A stretch of DNA of 64,000 nt. Source: Bombardia bombarda. Its lineage: Eukaryota; Ascomycota; Sordariomycetes; Sordariales; Lasiosphaeriaceae. Shown piece after piece: positions 12,438 to 23,653 of the stretch (position 1 is its first letter; each line of letters opens with the position of its first letter). The stretch is from the NCBI GenBank assembly GCA_030512295.1, contig JAULSR010000007.1, positions 644,501 through 708,500 on the forward strand, read 5' to 3'. The translations under genes were made by a program, and so were the position numbers. The notes under the pieces are model-generated. The model ran no database searches. It was not told where the DNA came from and saw nothing but the letters and a program-made list of their open reading frames with translations.

Positions 12438-12569
12438 GGGCTCACTTGTTTATACCCCACCACCCCTCCACCTCTCATTCATTCTTGGGACATCCGTTCA
12501 CATACTTTCGCCAACCAACGGTTCTCGCTTTAACGGATCTTGTCTGTTCTCTCTTGCCAAGCCTTCGAC

Positions 12570-14594
12570 ATGTCTGAACTAGTAGGCCGGGCTACGCCCT
12601 CGTCGGCGTACTTTGCCGCGAGGCAGATCGTCAACGAGAAGCAGGCAAAGATGTATGCCGCCGGCCTCGGCGGTCTTATCGCCGTCTTCGTCGTATTCCA
12701 CTGGACGCGCTGGCTTTGTGTCAAGCTGGCACGGGCATGGAAACCTGCTGCCGTCATGGAACGCCCCTTTATCCTCGTGACAAGGTAGGTCAAAACATTT
12801 ATATCTATTTTCTCGCATGCCAAGGTGTCGTCCCGACTGACTAAAAGTATCTGCTAGGCTTACGAGGAATGTTCTTGTCCGAAAGGTGCCAGGCTTCAAA
12901 TCTGCTGGACACGCTTTGTTGGTGGCTGCCTACGTTGCCATCAATGCGGCTGCGACTTTCACCAACTTGAACACCAGCACTATGTCCAATTTTGCCAACA
13001 GGTTTGGCTGGTAAGACTATTTCAGGCATCACCTTTTACCAACGAGAAACTTGACATACTGACATGAGCCTTGCACAGGATGGCATACGCAAATATGGCT
13101 TTCGTTGTATTCCTAGCGTTGAAGAATACCCCCTTGGCATTCCTGACGGCATACTCGTACGAGCGGCTGAATTGTCTTCACCACGTCGCCGGTTATACGA
13201 TGTTTGTCTACTTGGTTTTGCACGGGGCTTTGTACACGGCATACTTCCAAACCAAGGGCACGCTCGTGCAGCAATACTCTGAGCATAGTGACATTGCTGC
13301 CATCGTCTGTGGCTTCGCCTTCCTCACCGTCATCTTTTCAGCCGTGTTCATCCGACGGATCTGGTATGAGCTGTTCTACGTGATCCACATCGGCGCCTGG
13401 ATTGTGGGCATCGTCACTCTGGGCCTGCATCAGCCTGATATGTCGAAGAAGCTCCTGATCATTGCCATCTTCACGGCGTCCATGTGGGTTCTTGATCGCG
13501 CTATCAGGGCGACCCGGGTTCTGTACTACAGCATCAACAACGAGGCAACCTTGTATCCTCTCGCCAATGGAGGCACCAAGGTCGTGCTGAAGAAGGCGCC
13601 AGCAAGAGCCGAGCCGGGCAAGCATTGCTTTATCTGGATTCCTGCGATTCGCAAGTTCGAGACACACCCTTTCACCATCCACAAGGGCGAGCCATTGGAG
13701 TTCACCGTCAAGGCCCACAATGGATTCACGAGCGACCTCCACAAATATGCGCTTGCCAACCCGGGCGTCGCAATCAGGGCATCTGCTGACGGGCCGTATG
13801 GAACATTCCCTGACCCGATGGAGTTCGACAAGATCGTCCTAATTGCCGGAGGTGGAGGCGCCACCTTTACATTTGGTCTTGCCGAGAACATTCTCGAGAG
13901 GATGGATAGCGATGCCCTTAAGAAGATTGTCTTCATCTGGTCGGTCAAGAAGCATGGTGAGCTAAACTCAGACTCCACTCCTTTTCATAATCCTTAAAAC
14001 CATTGCAATCACTGACCTAAATGCAATACAGAGAACCTCTCGTGGTTCCGAGAGCACCTCGACGCCCTCAAGTCTCACGAACACTCACCTAAAGTCAACG
14101 TCTCTCTCTACGTAACCCGTGCACCTAGCTCACCGAGCGACTCGCCTCATGGATCCGGAACAAACCTCGAGAGCTCTCAGTCCCGTTCGTCACAGTCTTC
14201 AGTCGGTGGATCATCCACACCCACCATGCCGCCAAGCCATTCGGACGCGGAGAAGAGCATGCCTCAGCTCCCGCAGCCCACTCACCACCTCGAGAGGGAG
14301 CTGGAGCGTGCCATGGGATCGCACACGGATCACAAGGAGGCAACAATCAGGAAGGAAGGCGAGACCACCTTGACGTCGCACAGTTCCTACGGTGACCACG
14401 CCATCAAGCCCGGCCGTCCAGATGTGGCGTCGCTCATCCGCGAGGCGGTCACGTCCACGCCTGCTAACCAGCGCGTTCTGGTTGCGGCGTGCGGTCCCGA
14501 CGGCCTGATGCGCGTGGTGCGCAATACGACGGCGAAGCTCATCCGAGGCGATGGGCCTGCCGTGGAGTTGCATTGCGAGCAGTTTGACTGGTGA
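12570..14594 (+). CDS. Ferric-chelate reductase (FRE family, plasma membrane)
   Basis: Four exons: 12570-12784, 12858-13010, 13079-13956 and 14032-14594, giving 602 residues with all phases closed. An N-terminal membrane span is followed by a ferric-reductase-like transmembrane region. The haem-binding histidines are visible in CLHHVAGYTMFVYLVLHGAL and in the next span (YVIHIGAW). HPFTI near residue 317 is the FAD-binding motif. GGGGATFTFG near 379 is the NADPH-phosphate loop, and ACGPDGLM near 567 is the C-terminal nicotinamide motif. Family role: electrons pass from NADPH through FAD and two b haems to extracellular ferric (or cupric) iron before uptake. A Ser/Pro/His-rich insert of about 80 residues interrupts the NAD domain, as is common in these enzymes. 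An in-frame ATG at 12540 would add ten residues; 12570 looks better placed. Substrate (iron or copper) cannot be told. Confidence 0.93.
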
Positions 14595-17164
14595 GGAAGA
14601 GTACATGTAGCAGTAGGCCATGACTGCCAGGCGGGTATATGATTCCGACCTTGCTTTAGAATCGAACAAGGAGGGAGTATTGCCGTGATACGAGGGTCGA
14701 GTCATCTCGTCCTATGTGAACATGGTGGCGTTCTTGGATATATCATTTGTTTTCTCTTTCCTTTTTTTTCTCTTACATTACAAAGATAGAATTGTTCAGG
14801 CTGGAATCGCCTGAGCGGTTCTACTGAAGCCGAGGTACTGCCCTCGAGGTTGATTCATCATCATCATCATCATCTTGAATCTTTATGTATATATGATTGT
14901 ATGGTTGGCCCATGCCTGTCAGTCAGGCGTGGGTCAGACAGACGAATTAGAAGAGAACATGTTACCGATATAATGGCAGAGATCACTTGAGGAGATGAAT
15001 TGACATGCAACGAGTTACGAAGCCGGATGATTCGAGTCGACCAGACTTGGATGACACGATGCTTCCTGCCTATAAGTATCAAGGAGGAGGGTACAACTCT
15101 GCTCCCACCTTGCGCCGTCACGTAGCATGCTGCCAATACTACGAATGGTCTTGCTGTTAGTGAACTTTATTTTCTTCACCTTAAATTTCTGGGGGGGGGG
15201 ACTCGTCTCGTAACAGATTTGTAGACACTGGTACATCTCTTCTGCAGAAAAAGCTGAACCATTCCACGGGCCCCGACGCATCTTTTCTTGACTGGCTGGC
15301 CGACGAAGCTCGGCATCTACGTACCGCGTCCCATACTCATCATCGCCAAATAAAGGACATGGTTCAGCTCAACATCAATGCCACTGTACACAGCAAAAGG
15401 GAGAACGTTACATATTACCAGGGGGTCGTGAGAATTGACATATATTTCAGCGATTGATGGTCGTTGACAATTACCTAATCTAGGACCGGCGCAACCGGCA
15501 GAAAATACCCTAGTGGGTTTTAATAACAGAAACACAAATCATATATATTGGCCATTCATATCCACCCGCGCTGCAATGTATTTGAGGTTGATAGTGTTCG
15601 ACTTGTAACGACATGTGGGGCAGCGGGCCACGTTTGTGCTGAAAAGCAATGAGGTCCATCATCCATGTTCGTGGCCCAAATTGTTTGCCGCTCTCGAGCC
15701 GCTCTCGGTACCTTTCGTGTAGAATACCAAGATAAGATAAGCGGACCAAAAATCCCGAGCGCACGTTCAATTGGAGTACTTCGAACAGAACAGGATACCT
15801 ACCTACCTATAGTTGACCGGCCCCATGCATGAGCGGCAAGGCGGGAGGGCATGAAGGTTGCGAGCAGCAGCAAATCAGACAATCGAATTGAGAGCTTCGG
15901 AAGCTACCCCGCACTGGATTGCACTGGATCGGGACCAAGATGGTGCTAAAAAAGGAGGAAAGAGACCTAGAGATGGAGTGGGGGCGTGATGAATCTCACA
16001 CATATATAAACTTGGATACTGCCACGATGCAAGCAAACGACAACAACAATGCTTGTTATTCTTGTTTCTGTGCTTTTTTTGTTTGGTGTTCGTGCCGTTG
16101 GGGGGTCTTTGAGACAATACCTAGGTAGGTATCCATGTACGGAGTACTTGGGGATTACTGCACAGTGCGGCGCTGGTCGCAGGAACCAATAGGTAGTTCC
16201 ATTGATCGCCCGTCGTCGATAGCTGTCAGAGTTGCACATGTGGGCAATCCCTTCAAGGCAGTCCCCAATTCAACCTTTGAAGCGTGACGATATTCGGGGA
16301 GTGGAGGTAGTCGAAGATGGATGGATGGAGTGATGGAAAGAAACGGGAATCGGCGAAGACGGCCCCGCCGCACCTCTGGCGCCTGTTCTTGGCAGCGTGC
16401 AGGTGGACCGTGGAGAGCTGAAAGACCTCTTCTGACCCCTCATGGACCCCCAATGCCTGCATGCCCTCGTGTAAGCAAAGGAAGGCCTGATTAACAGCCA
16501 GCCTCCCCCATTCATTGCTTTTCGGCATGTCTGGATGGTGCCATCTGGGCTTCCATCCCTCGAGATATTTTTTTCCCCTCAATTGCCTTACTTAGGTAGT
16601 CGAGAGAGTTTAGCGGACAGTGGAGGACCTGGAAGACAATTGTTGTTGCCGTCTCGAAGAGCCTTTATCTCAGTTTCACTTTCTTTCATCTCAACTGACG
16701 TCAGCGCATCCTGCAGCAGGCCAGCAGCACACACTGCCCGCAAGCCCGCAAGCCCGATACCTAATCCAATCTAATCTCCTAATATCGATATCAGCTTTTG
16801 CGCCACTCTGTCGCATACAGCTATCTTCCCTACCTCCCTCTCACTCCTTACCTTACCTACCCATAGCTTTTCTGCGACCAGCTCCAGCTCCAGCTCCAGC
16901 TCCTTCCACGAAATCCCCTCCAAACTCAGTCAGCTTCCATCTTCCATGCTGTGCGCAACCACCTAACGACCCGACACACGACAACTAATAGCAGCAGCAC
17001 AGCACAACACACACAAATCTTAGCCTCCCGCCCTTCCCGTCGTTCCCGCGCCGCGCATACACCCCCTCATATCCCCCTCTCACAGTAGCGACCAGCAGCA
17101 GTGCTTTCTTGGTAGCGCAATTGCAAGCCAAAGCCATCATCATCAAATTAACCCTACGCCAGCG
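14595..17164. other. Intergenic region upstream of the CBM48 gene
   Basis: About 2.6 kb with no credible gene. The first part is the 3' flank of the ferric reductase, with an ATC run at 14857-14873. The last 500 bases are C/T-rich with CTCCAG repeats, typical of a fungal promoter and leader, and contain a perfect CRE (16696-16703). Small ORFs are shadows of low-complexity sequence. Confidence 0.5.
16696..16703. promoter_or_regulatory. Consensus CRE (TGACGTCA)
   Basis: Perfect eight-base cAMP-response element, the classical site of ATF/CREB bZIP factors (AtfA/Atf1 in fungi). It lies 462 bp upstream of the CBM48 gene start, in a pyrimidine-rich promoter. The match is exact; activity is inferred. 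Confidence 0.5.
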
Positions 17165-20100
17165 ATGGGCACTTTTACCTTTAAATGGTCAGTTTTTAAC
17201 ACCTTGGTTTTTGCGCTTTGTCTTTCTTCCCTCACCATATACCCCGCGCTGCCATGCGCTGCCATGCTATGCGCTGCCATGTCAGGCGGTCTGTCATTCA
17301 GTCAGTCGCACACCTTGGCTTGGTTGTGCCTCACTGACTCGCATCTAATGTGCTGACTGCGCCGGCTGTTCTGGCTGGCTGAGCGCACTTGCGCCATCAT
17401 GACGATTTTTACAGAATCCACCCGAGGAGCAGGCTGTCTTTGCTAACCTGGGTCACAATGCGACAGGCCTCACGACGCCCAGGTAGTCTACGTGACGGGC
17501 ACCTTTGATAACTGGTCCAAGAGCGAGGAGCTCGTCAAGGTGGGCGATTCCTGGGAGAAGACGGTGACTCTTCCCGATGCCTCCGGAAAAATCTATTACA
17601 AGGTTAGTCCATGTTTCTCTGTGTGTGTTTGTTTCTCTTTGTGTCTTGTGTGTCAGTGTGTGTGTCTTGGACACAGTCACCGCCCGCACTGCCTCGTCGG
17701 GAGTACAAACAACGCACGAGACCACACAAGCCAGACACGAAGGAATGCGCAGACACATCTGTCAGTTGCGGAAACTTCCCGAATGAGAAACCAATGCGCG
17801 GCGCATGCTACTCCCAGTCATTCATCCGGGGCGGCTCCCTTCTGTTCGGGCTTCTTGTGTTTGCGACATAGAATGCGATGGGATGGGATGGGCAAGCCTG
17901 GATCGAGTGAAGAAGCGAGTGAGGCTTTGGTCGTGGTCAGCCCGCCGCGTGGCCGGCCGCGAGGGTCCAGGGCAGCCTGGGAGCCTAGGAGCCCAGATGG
18001 TGCCCTATCCCCGGCGGCTGGGCGAAAGCGAGCCAATCCAAACCCCCGTGGGGCTCCCAGATCACCATCCGTCATCCATTGTTTTCCCCAAATGCGCCGC
18101 AGGCAAACACAGTAGTTCTGTTTTGGGAGATATTCGTCGTTGGTGCTGTCAGATCCCGTGATGGTCCCATTTCATGGCGCGTACCACCTGCTGCTGTCAA
18201 ACAACCCTCGATGGAAGCCGTGGGACGGTAGCCTAGGTGGCGGCTGTATCCCCAGGGGGGGCTTGGTCTAGGTTGGTTTGTCAGGTCGTCGAGTCGAGGC
18301 GTTATGACGCAACTCGTGACGGTTTGCTCGCCCTTTTATAAGCGACGACAGGCGGCGCCAAGTGGTGCAATCAACCAGCCAGCCGATCCAGCTATGGATA
18401 ATGGAACCAGTCAGTTTCCCCCCCCCCCCCCCCAGTGCAATCAATGGAAGCGTTGATACCATGGTGGAGCCGGGCGCAAAGATTGGGGAGCGAGAAAACT
18501 GGTTCTCCAGCGGTTGCTCAACAGGGTCTCGGGGGGGCCTTGTAGCGCCTCGATTCAGCTGTTGCTGCTGCTGCTGCTGCTCCGCAACGCCTCGGTTCTT
18601 TTAAGTTGGACTGGGTCCCCAGCTGCTGGTTTCCGCGCTACTGAAAGCTCCATTCCTACCTACCTTACCTATGTTGTCCGAGCACCCCCCTGCACCTGCA
18701 CTACACTACCACAAACAACCTAAGTAGCAGTCCTGCACCAGGTGCACACACCAACCACCGCACAATGCACACCGCACACACACACCCCTCACCTAATTAC
18801 CAGCATTTGCTCCTTCTCCATTCTGCACCTCACCTCAATCTCACCGCAGACCACACTGCAAACCGCACTCTTCTAACAAACAATCCCGTATTCTCCTACA
18901 GTTTCTTGTCGACGGCGAGTGGACCAACGACCACACGGCACCCCAAGAGAGAGATCACGAGGGAAACATCAACAATTTCCTACTACCTGAACAGATTGTA
19001 AAGACCCCCGAACCCGAACCCGAACCTGAAGCTCCAGCTCCCGCAGTCATGAGCTCCGCCGCTATTAGCTCTGCGGCCCCCGAGTCCACGACGGCCCAAT
19101 TGGCCGGCCAGGTCCCGCTCGAGGAGAAGCCAGAGAAGGCCGAGAACCACAGCCCGCCCGGCACCTACCCCGAGACCCCTGCTGCTACCGAAGAGCTGAA
19201 CAAGGAGTTCTCCATTAACCCCCTACCTGCTACCGAGGGCGCTGTCAACCCACCTGACGGTGTTGCCGCTGGCAGCATCACGGACAATGTGACGCTGGAT
19301 AAGGAGTCTTTCGAGAAGAGCGACCGCATTCCTGGCGATGATAAGACATTCTCGGTAAACCCGCTACCCGCTACCGAGGGTGCGGTTAACCCGCCTGAGG
19401 GTGTTGCCGCTGGCAGCGTTACCGACCATGTTACCCTAGATAAGGAGTCCTACGACAAGAGCGACCGCATTCCTGGCGACGATAAGACATTCTCGGTAAA
19501 CCCGCTACCAGCTACCGAGGGCGCTGTCAACCCCCCCGAGGGTGTTGCCGCTGGCAGCATCACGGATAATGTGACGCTGGATAAGGATTCCTACGAGAAG
19601 AGCGATCGCATTCCCGGTGACGATAAGACATTCTCCGTAAACCCCCTCCCGGCCACAGAGGGCGCCGTCAACCCTCCCGAGGGAGTAACGGCCGGTAGCA
19701 TCAAGGACCATGTGACACTGGACAAGGAGTCATATGAGGACAGCGACCGCATCCCCGGTGCTGACAAGACATTCTCTGTAAACCCCCTTCCTGCCACCGA
19801 GGGCGCCATCAACCCCCCCGAGGGTGTTGCGATCGGAAGTGTCACCGATCAAGTCACATTGGACAAGGAGTCGTACGAGAAGAGCGACCGTATCCCCGGC
19901 CTCGAGAACTTTATTCTTCCCCCCATTACCAGCAACATGATCCCGGAATCGAGCCTGCCCATCAGCGGTGCCGACTTCACCATCAACAGCGTTTCCCCCG
20001 AGTCTACTACCGCTGCGCTGGCTGGCAAGGTCCCTCTCGAGAGCGAGAAGAAGCTCGCAGCCCCCGAGATCAGCAGCGTGGCGCCTACGTCCACCACGGC

Positions 20101-21733
20101 CGCCCTGGCCGGTCAAGTTCCCCTTGAAAGCGAGAAGGAACTCGCCGCACCCGAGATCGCCACTGTAGCGCCCACGTCGACCACCGCCGCCCTTGCAGGC
20201 CAGGTTCCCTTGGAAAATAAGAAGGAGGAGGAGCCTGTGGTCCCCGCCATCAACAGTGTAGCCCCCAATGCTACCAGCGCTATCCTTGCTGGTGCTGTCC
20301 CCATTGAGGAACCCGAGGTGCCCAAGACTGTCAAGGAGAGCCAGGAGAAGGCCGATGTCCTGCCCGGCGCGAGCGCTTTGAGCGAAGAGGTCAAGGAGAA
20401 GGCTGCGGTTGAGGATGAGCTCCTGGAGAAGGTTCCCGAGGCACCTGCTACATCTGTGGGTACTGACCAGGGCGTTGAGAAGTCGGAGAACAGCAAGACA
20501 TTTACCGAGCAGGTCTTGGCTGCTTCGGCGGCGGCTTTCACAGCTGCGGCGGGCGCGACCTATGCTGCCGGCGTTTCAGCTTCCAATGCTGCGGCGGAGG
20601 CAGCCAACAAGCTGCCCGAGCAGGCGCGGGAGCTCCTGGCGACTACGACACCGGCTGTTAATTCTGCGGCCGAGTCGGCGTACGCGGCTGGTGAGAGCGC
20701 TGCTACCAGCGCGGCTGAGGCTGCCAACAAGCTGCCCGAGCAAGCACGAGAGCTTGTGGCAACGGCGACTCCCGCGGTCACTGCTGCGGCCAACTCTGCG
20801 TATGCTGCTGGTGTATCTGCCTCGGATGCCGCGGCGGAGGCTGCCAACAAGCTACCTGAGCAGGCACGGGAGCTTCTGGCGACCGCCACTCCCAAGGAGA
20901 CGGAGTCTGCGACTATCAGCAGACAGGAAGGGATCCTCGAGTCCATTTCTCCCTCGGTCCCGGCTGAGGTGAAGGAGTCAATCAAGGAGGCTGGCCTGAG
21001 CCCCGAGGCTGCTGCCAACACTGAGGCGGTCGAGGAGAAGAAGGAGGTCGAAGCCGAGCTGCTCAAGGAGATCAAGCCGGTTGAGGCCGCGGCCGAGTCG
21101 GAAGTAAAGGCCGCTGTCGCTGCTGAGCCGTTGGTTGTTGTGCCGACGCTGCAGAATCCTGTCATTGTCGCCGAGTCGGCGGTGCCCCAGACTGAGAAGG
21201 TGTCTTCTGAGGTCCCGGCCGAGGTCAAGGAGTCGATCGAACAATCCGGCCAGAGCCCCGAGGCCGCTGCCAACCCCGAGGCGGTCGAGGAGAAGAAGGA
21301 AGTTGAGGCCCAGCTTCTAAAGGAGATCAAGCCTGTCGAGACGGAGACGGTGTCCCCCGAAGTCCCCACCGAGGTCAAGGAGTCGATCCAGCAAGCTGGT
21401 ACTTCTGCCGAGGCTGCTACTAACACCGAGGCGGTCGAGGACAAGAAGCAGGTCGAGGCTCAGCTTCTGAAGGAGGTCAAGCTTGTGGAGGCTGACACTG
21501 TGGTGGCGACCAACGGCGCGTCCAAGCCCACTGCCACCGAGCTCGCGCCCGAGATAACCACGACGGCTTCTGCCGTAGAGGAGACGGCCAGCACCAGCAA
21601 GGCAGCTGATACTACCGCTGCCCCTGCGGCTACTACGGCGATTTCGGAGAAGAAGGGGACGAACAGGATGAGCGCCATATTCCATAAGATGAAGAACAAG
21701 ATTGCGCGCAAGCGCCACGATAGCAAGGCTTAA
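17165..21733 (+). CDS. CBM48 (AMPK-type glycogen-binding) protein with long internal repeats, Crp1/Mdg1-like
   Basis: Three exons: 17165-17187, 17467-17602 and 18902-21733, giving 996 residues. The phases close only with these joins. Residues 1 to about 85 form one CBM48 domain: VVYVTGTFDNW, then KIYYK joined across intron 2 to FLVDGEWTNDH and NNFLL. The same layout is seen in yeast Crp1 and Mdg1. The remainder is repeat-built: five 47-residue units (about 19196-19900) with core NPLPATEGAVNPPEG; about five copies of an APTSTTAALAGQVPLE unit; three Ala-rich AANKLPEQARELLAT units; three VPAEVKESI..AEVEEKK units. The C-terminus is short and strongly basic. No catalytic domain is present. Known relatives are linked to cruciform-DNA binding and signalling; glycan binding by this protein is inferred. 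Intron 2 is 1,299 nt, exceptional here, and splits the CBM. Confidence 0.87.
18417..18433. repeat. C17 homopolymer
   Basis: Seventeen consecutive C residues within the long intron. The exact length is likely to be uncertain in any assembly. Confidence 0.85.
18558..18581. repeat. CTG trinucleotide tract in intron
   Basis: CTG/TTG triplets, non-coding in the spliced model of the CBM48 gene. Confidence 0.75.
19196..19900 (+). repeat. Five tandem 141-bp coding repeats
   Basis: Unit starts at 19196, 19337, 19478, 19619 and 19760 are exactly 141 bp apart. Each encodes 47 residues with the pattern FSVNPLPATEG, then VTLDKESYEKSDRIPG. Amino acids are much better conserved than synonymous positions between the first and last units, which suggests selection on the protein. 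The exact spacing points to origin by in-frame tandem duplication. Confidence 0.88.
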
Positions 21734-23653
21734 AAACACTGCGCCTGCCTAGTCTGTTCTTTTCGTCTGTGTGATGATATGAGTGGCAGGGTATTATTTT
21801 TGCTCCCACGACAACACATTTTTCTCCCGGCCTCATAATAGGGTATTTATTTTCACTGCTGCACTGGAGACTGTTCCATGCTGCCATATCGTATAGATAT
21901 GTGTTAGCAACGCGTTAGAGCTGAGGCTACTAGGATACGTCACGGGTGTCGTCTTATTCTTCTTTTTTTCTGCATGCATGCCACGGGCGTATTAATAATA
22001 CCATTTTTCGAGCTGTTTTTTTTCTCAGTTCCCCCCTTCTCACACACCTAAGTACCCACCCTTGTCAAATTGTTGTCTTGTCTAGTTGATATTTTTCTCT
22101 GATTGTTAGGTTGGTTGCTGGGGTCTGGTTTGCTGGTTGGGTGGGTGTTTTGTTTGTGGTTCCAACGCGACACCATTTCTGTTTCCCCCGCCCTCATGAT
22201 TCCCATACCTCGCCTCTAACCTCCTACTGAACACACATACCTACTGCCGAAATACACGGTACTTAAATAGCTGTCGAGTATACACATACAGATACCTAGT
22301 CAAAAGTCATATTTGTTCTTGTTATTGTTTGTGCTTGGTGGTTCTATGTTTCTGCTTTGTGTGGCTGTTTGTAATGGATGTTATTTCACTTTACGTTGTA
22401 GTGAAGTTATGTAGGTGAAGCATGATTATTGTGCATATGTTATTATGGTAACTGTGTTGGTTAAGTTCAAGAGGGAGACTGCAAAGGAGGATAGAAGGAA
22501 ACACTAAGAAAGAGGGGGGGAATGTTGGGTTTTTTGTTTGTATTAAAGCCGTCAATGTGAACCTGTTTACGTAGTATACATTACTATAGTTGATTGATCG
22601 ATCCATTAAAGGCAGCATATGTTTACCTGAATCTTGACTGTGGTCTATTTACTTTTTATTTGCTGTTGATGGGATATCTGAACAACTTAAATCCTAAGAG
22701 ATTCCCCGTGTCTTACTTAGTGTGAACTGCGTTAGCTTTGTATGACAGCAATCTAAAGTTTGAATGATGGGTTGCGTTATGTTCCATGTTAGCTGCTTGG
22801 GTTGAAAATTTTAAGCTGATGGGCTCTGGTTGTATCCGAGCACTACAACGGTACATATCGGTGTATTATTGATAGCATCACTTTTCAACTCCATCGTGGA
22901 TTTTGTTAGGTTCGAGGACGTCGGGAACAAGCATCACTACACTTCACCCCTCGTAGCGTGGCGGGCGGGGCAATTACTAAGGTACATAGGTATAGCTAGT
23001 AGGTAGGTAGCACCAATCACGCATCCAGTCAGGTGATGCACTCCAGACTGGCGCCATTGCAAGCTCGAGTTGGGGGCTTGGCGTGCATCCGGGCGTGCCT
23101 GCCCTAGCTCGCCTACGCTGGCTCGCCTAGCTCCTCCCTCCACTGCAGTCAGTCTTTCAAAGGCCGTCCGTCTCGATAGGGCGCTGCTATCGCCGTTTTT
23201 GCCCCGCGACCGAGTGACTCCTCCTTCCTTCTCACTCCGCCCAGCTGTTCGTGGGGTCCGGACCTGGACCCCCTTCCCGAATCAATATCTTCAATTTGAA
23301 TGTTTCGTCCTATACTGTACTGAAGCGAGATCAAAATTCGATAACCTAGGCCTTTTTTCTACTCCTTTCATTGATTGGCCAAGGACGGTTCTCGATTTGC
23401 GGCGGTCACTAGGAGATAAGAGCTGCTCCGGACATTCCAGGACAGCAGCTAACCCAGCCCGACGTGTGTACACAGCAATCAGCATCCTCTGTATCAAGCT
23501 TGCTACGGAAAGATTGACTGTCTGTGGTGCCCGACCAGTTTCGAGTCATCCGCCTCAAGCCGAGCAAGAGTGGCATTCTGCCAATCGACAACGGATACAC
23601 ACCTTATTATCAACTACAACCCCTCTCCTCCCCCTCGTCCCCTCCTTCCCGAC
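21734..23653. other. Intergenic region between the CBM48 and RNF10-like genes
   Basis: Contains the 3' flank of the CBM48 gene, an AT-rich middle part (about 22250-22900) and a GC-richer promoter with TAGGTAGG motifs near 22997-23010. The frame of the next gene stays open upstream as far as a GTG at 23570, but no ATG occurs there. No separate gene is supported. Confidence 0.5.

Larger units (their letters stand above)
6595..12569. other. Large gene-free stretch (about 6 kb)
   Basis: No ORF here has convincing protein character on either strand, and I could not assemble spliced exons into a known family. Visible contents: a CAGAGATG-rich patch (8058-8122), a perfect 18-bp palindrome (10105-10122), a CA tract (10538-10580), a CAG tract (10811-10834), scattered TACCTA motifs, and a pyrimidine-rich leader with TATA box before the ferric reductase. 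It may be a long promoter, an undetected non-coding RNA, or hold a highly fragmented gene. Confidence 0.45.
17603..18901 (+). other. 1,299-nt intron inside the CBM48 coding region
   Basis: Donor GTTAGT directly follows the YYK codons and the acceptor CTCCTACAG directly precedes FLVDG; both halves are needed for a complete CBM48. The intron contains a C17 run (18417-18433) and a CTG tract (18558-18581). Several ORFs inside it have no protein character. Confidence 0.8.

Noticed and set aside
17492..18115. 207-codon ORF running from exon 2 into the long intron of the CBM48 gene
   Set aside because: Only its first part is coding; past the donor GTTAGT it becomes Cys/Ser/Arg noise and would leave the CBM incomplete.
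20560..21444. 294-codon ORF on the minus strand opposite the CBM48 gene
   Set aside because: Ser/Ala-only composition follows directly from the repeats on the coding strand; no independent coding signal.
23570..23653. Upstream extension of the RNF10-like ORF
   Set aside because: The codon at 23570 is GTG, and there is no ATG before 23654; the stretch reads as leader sequence.
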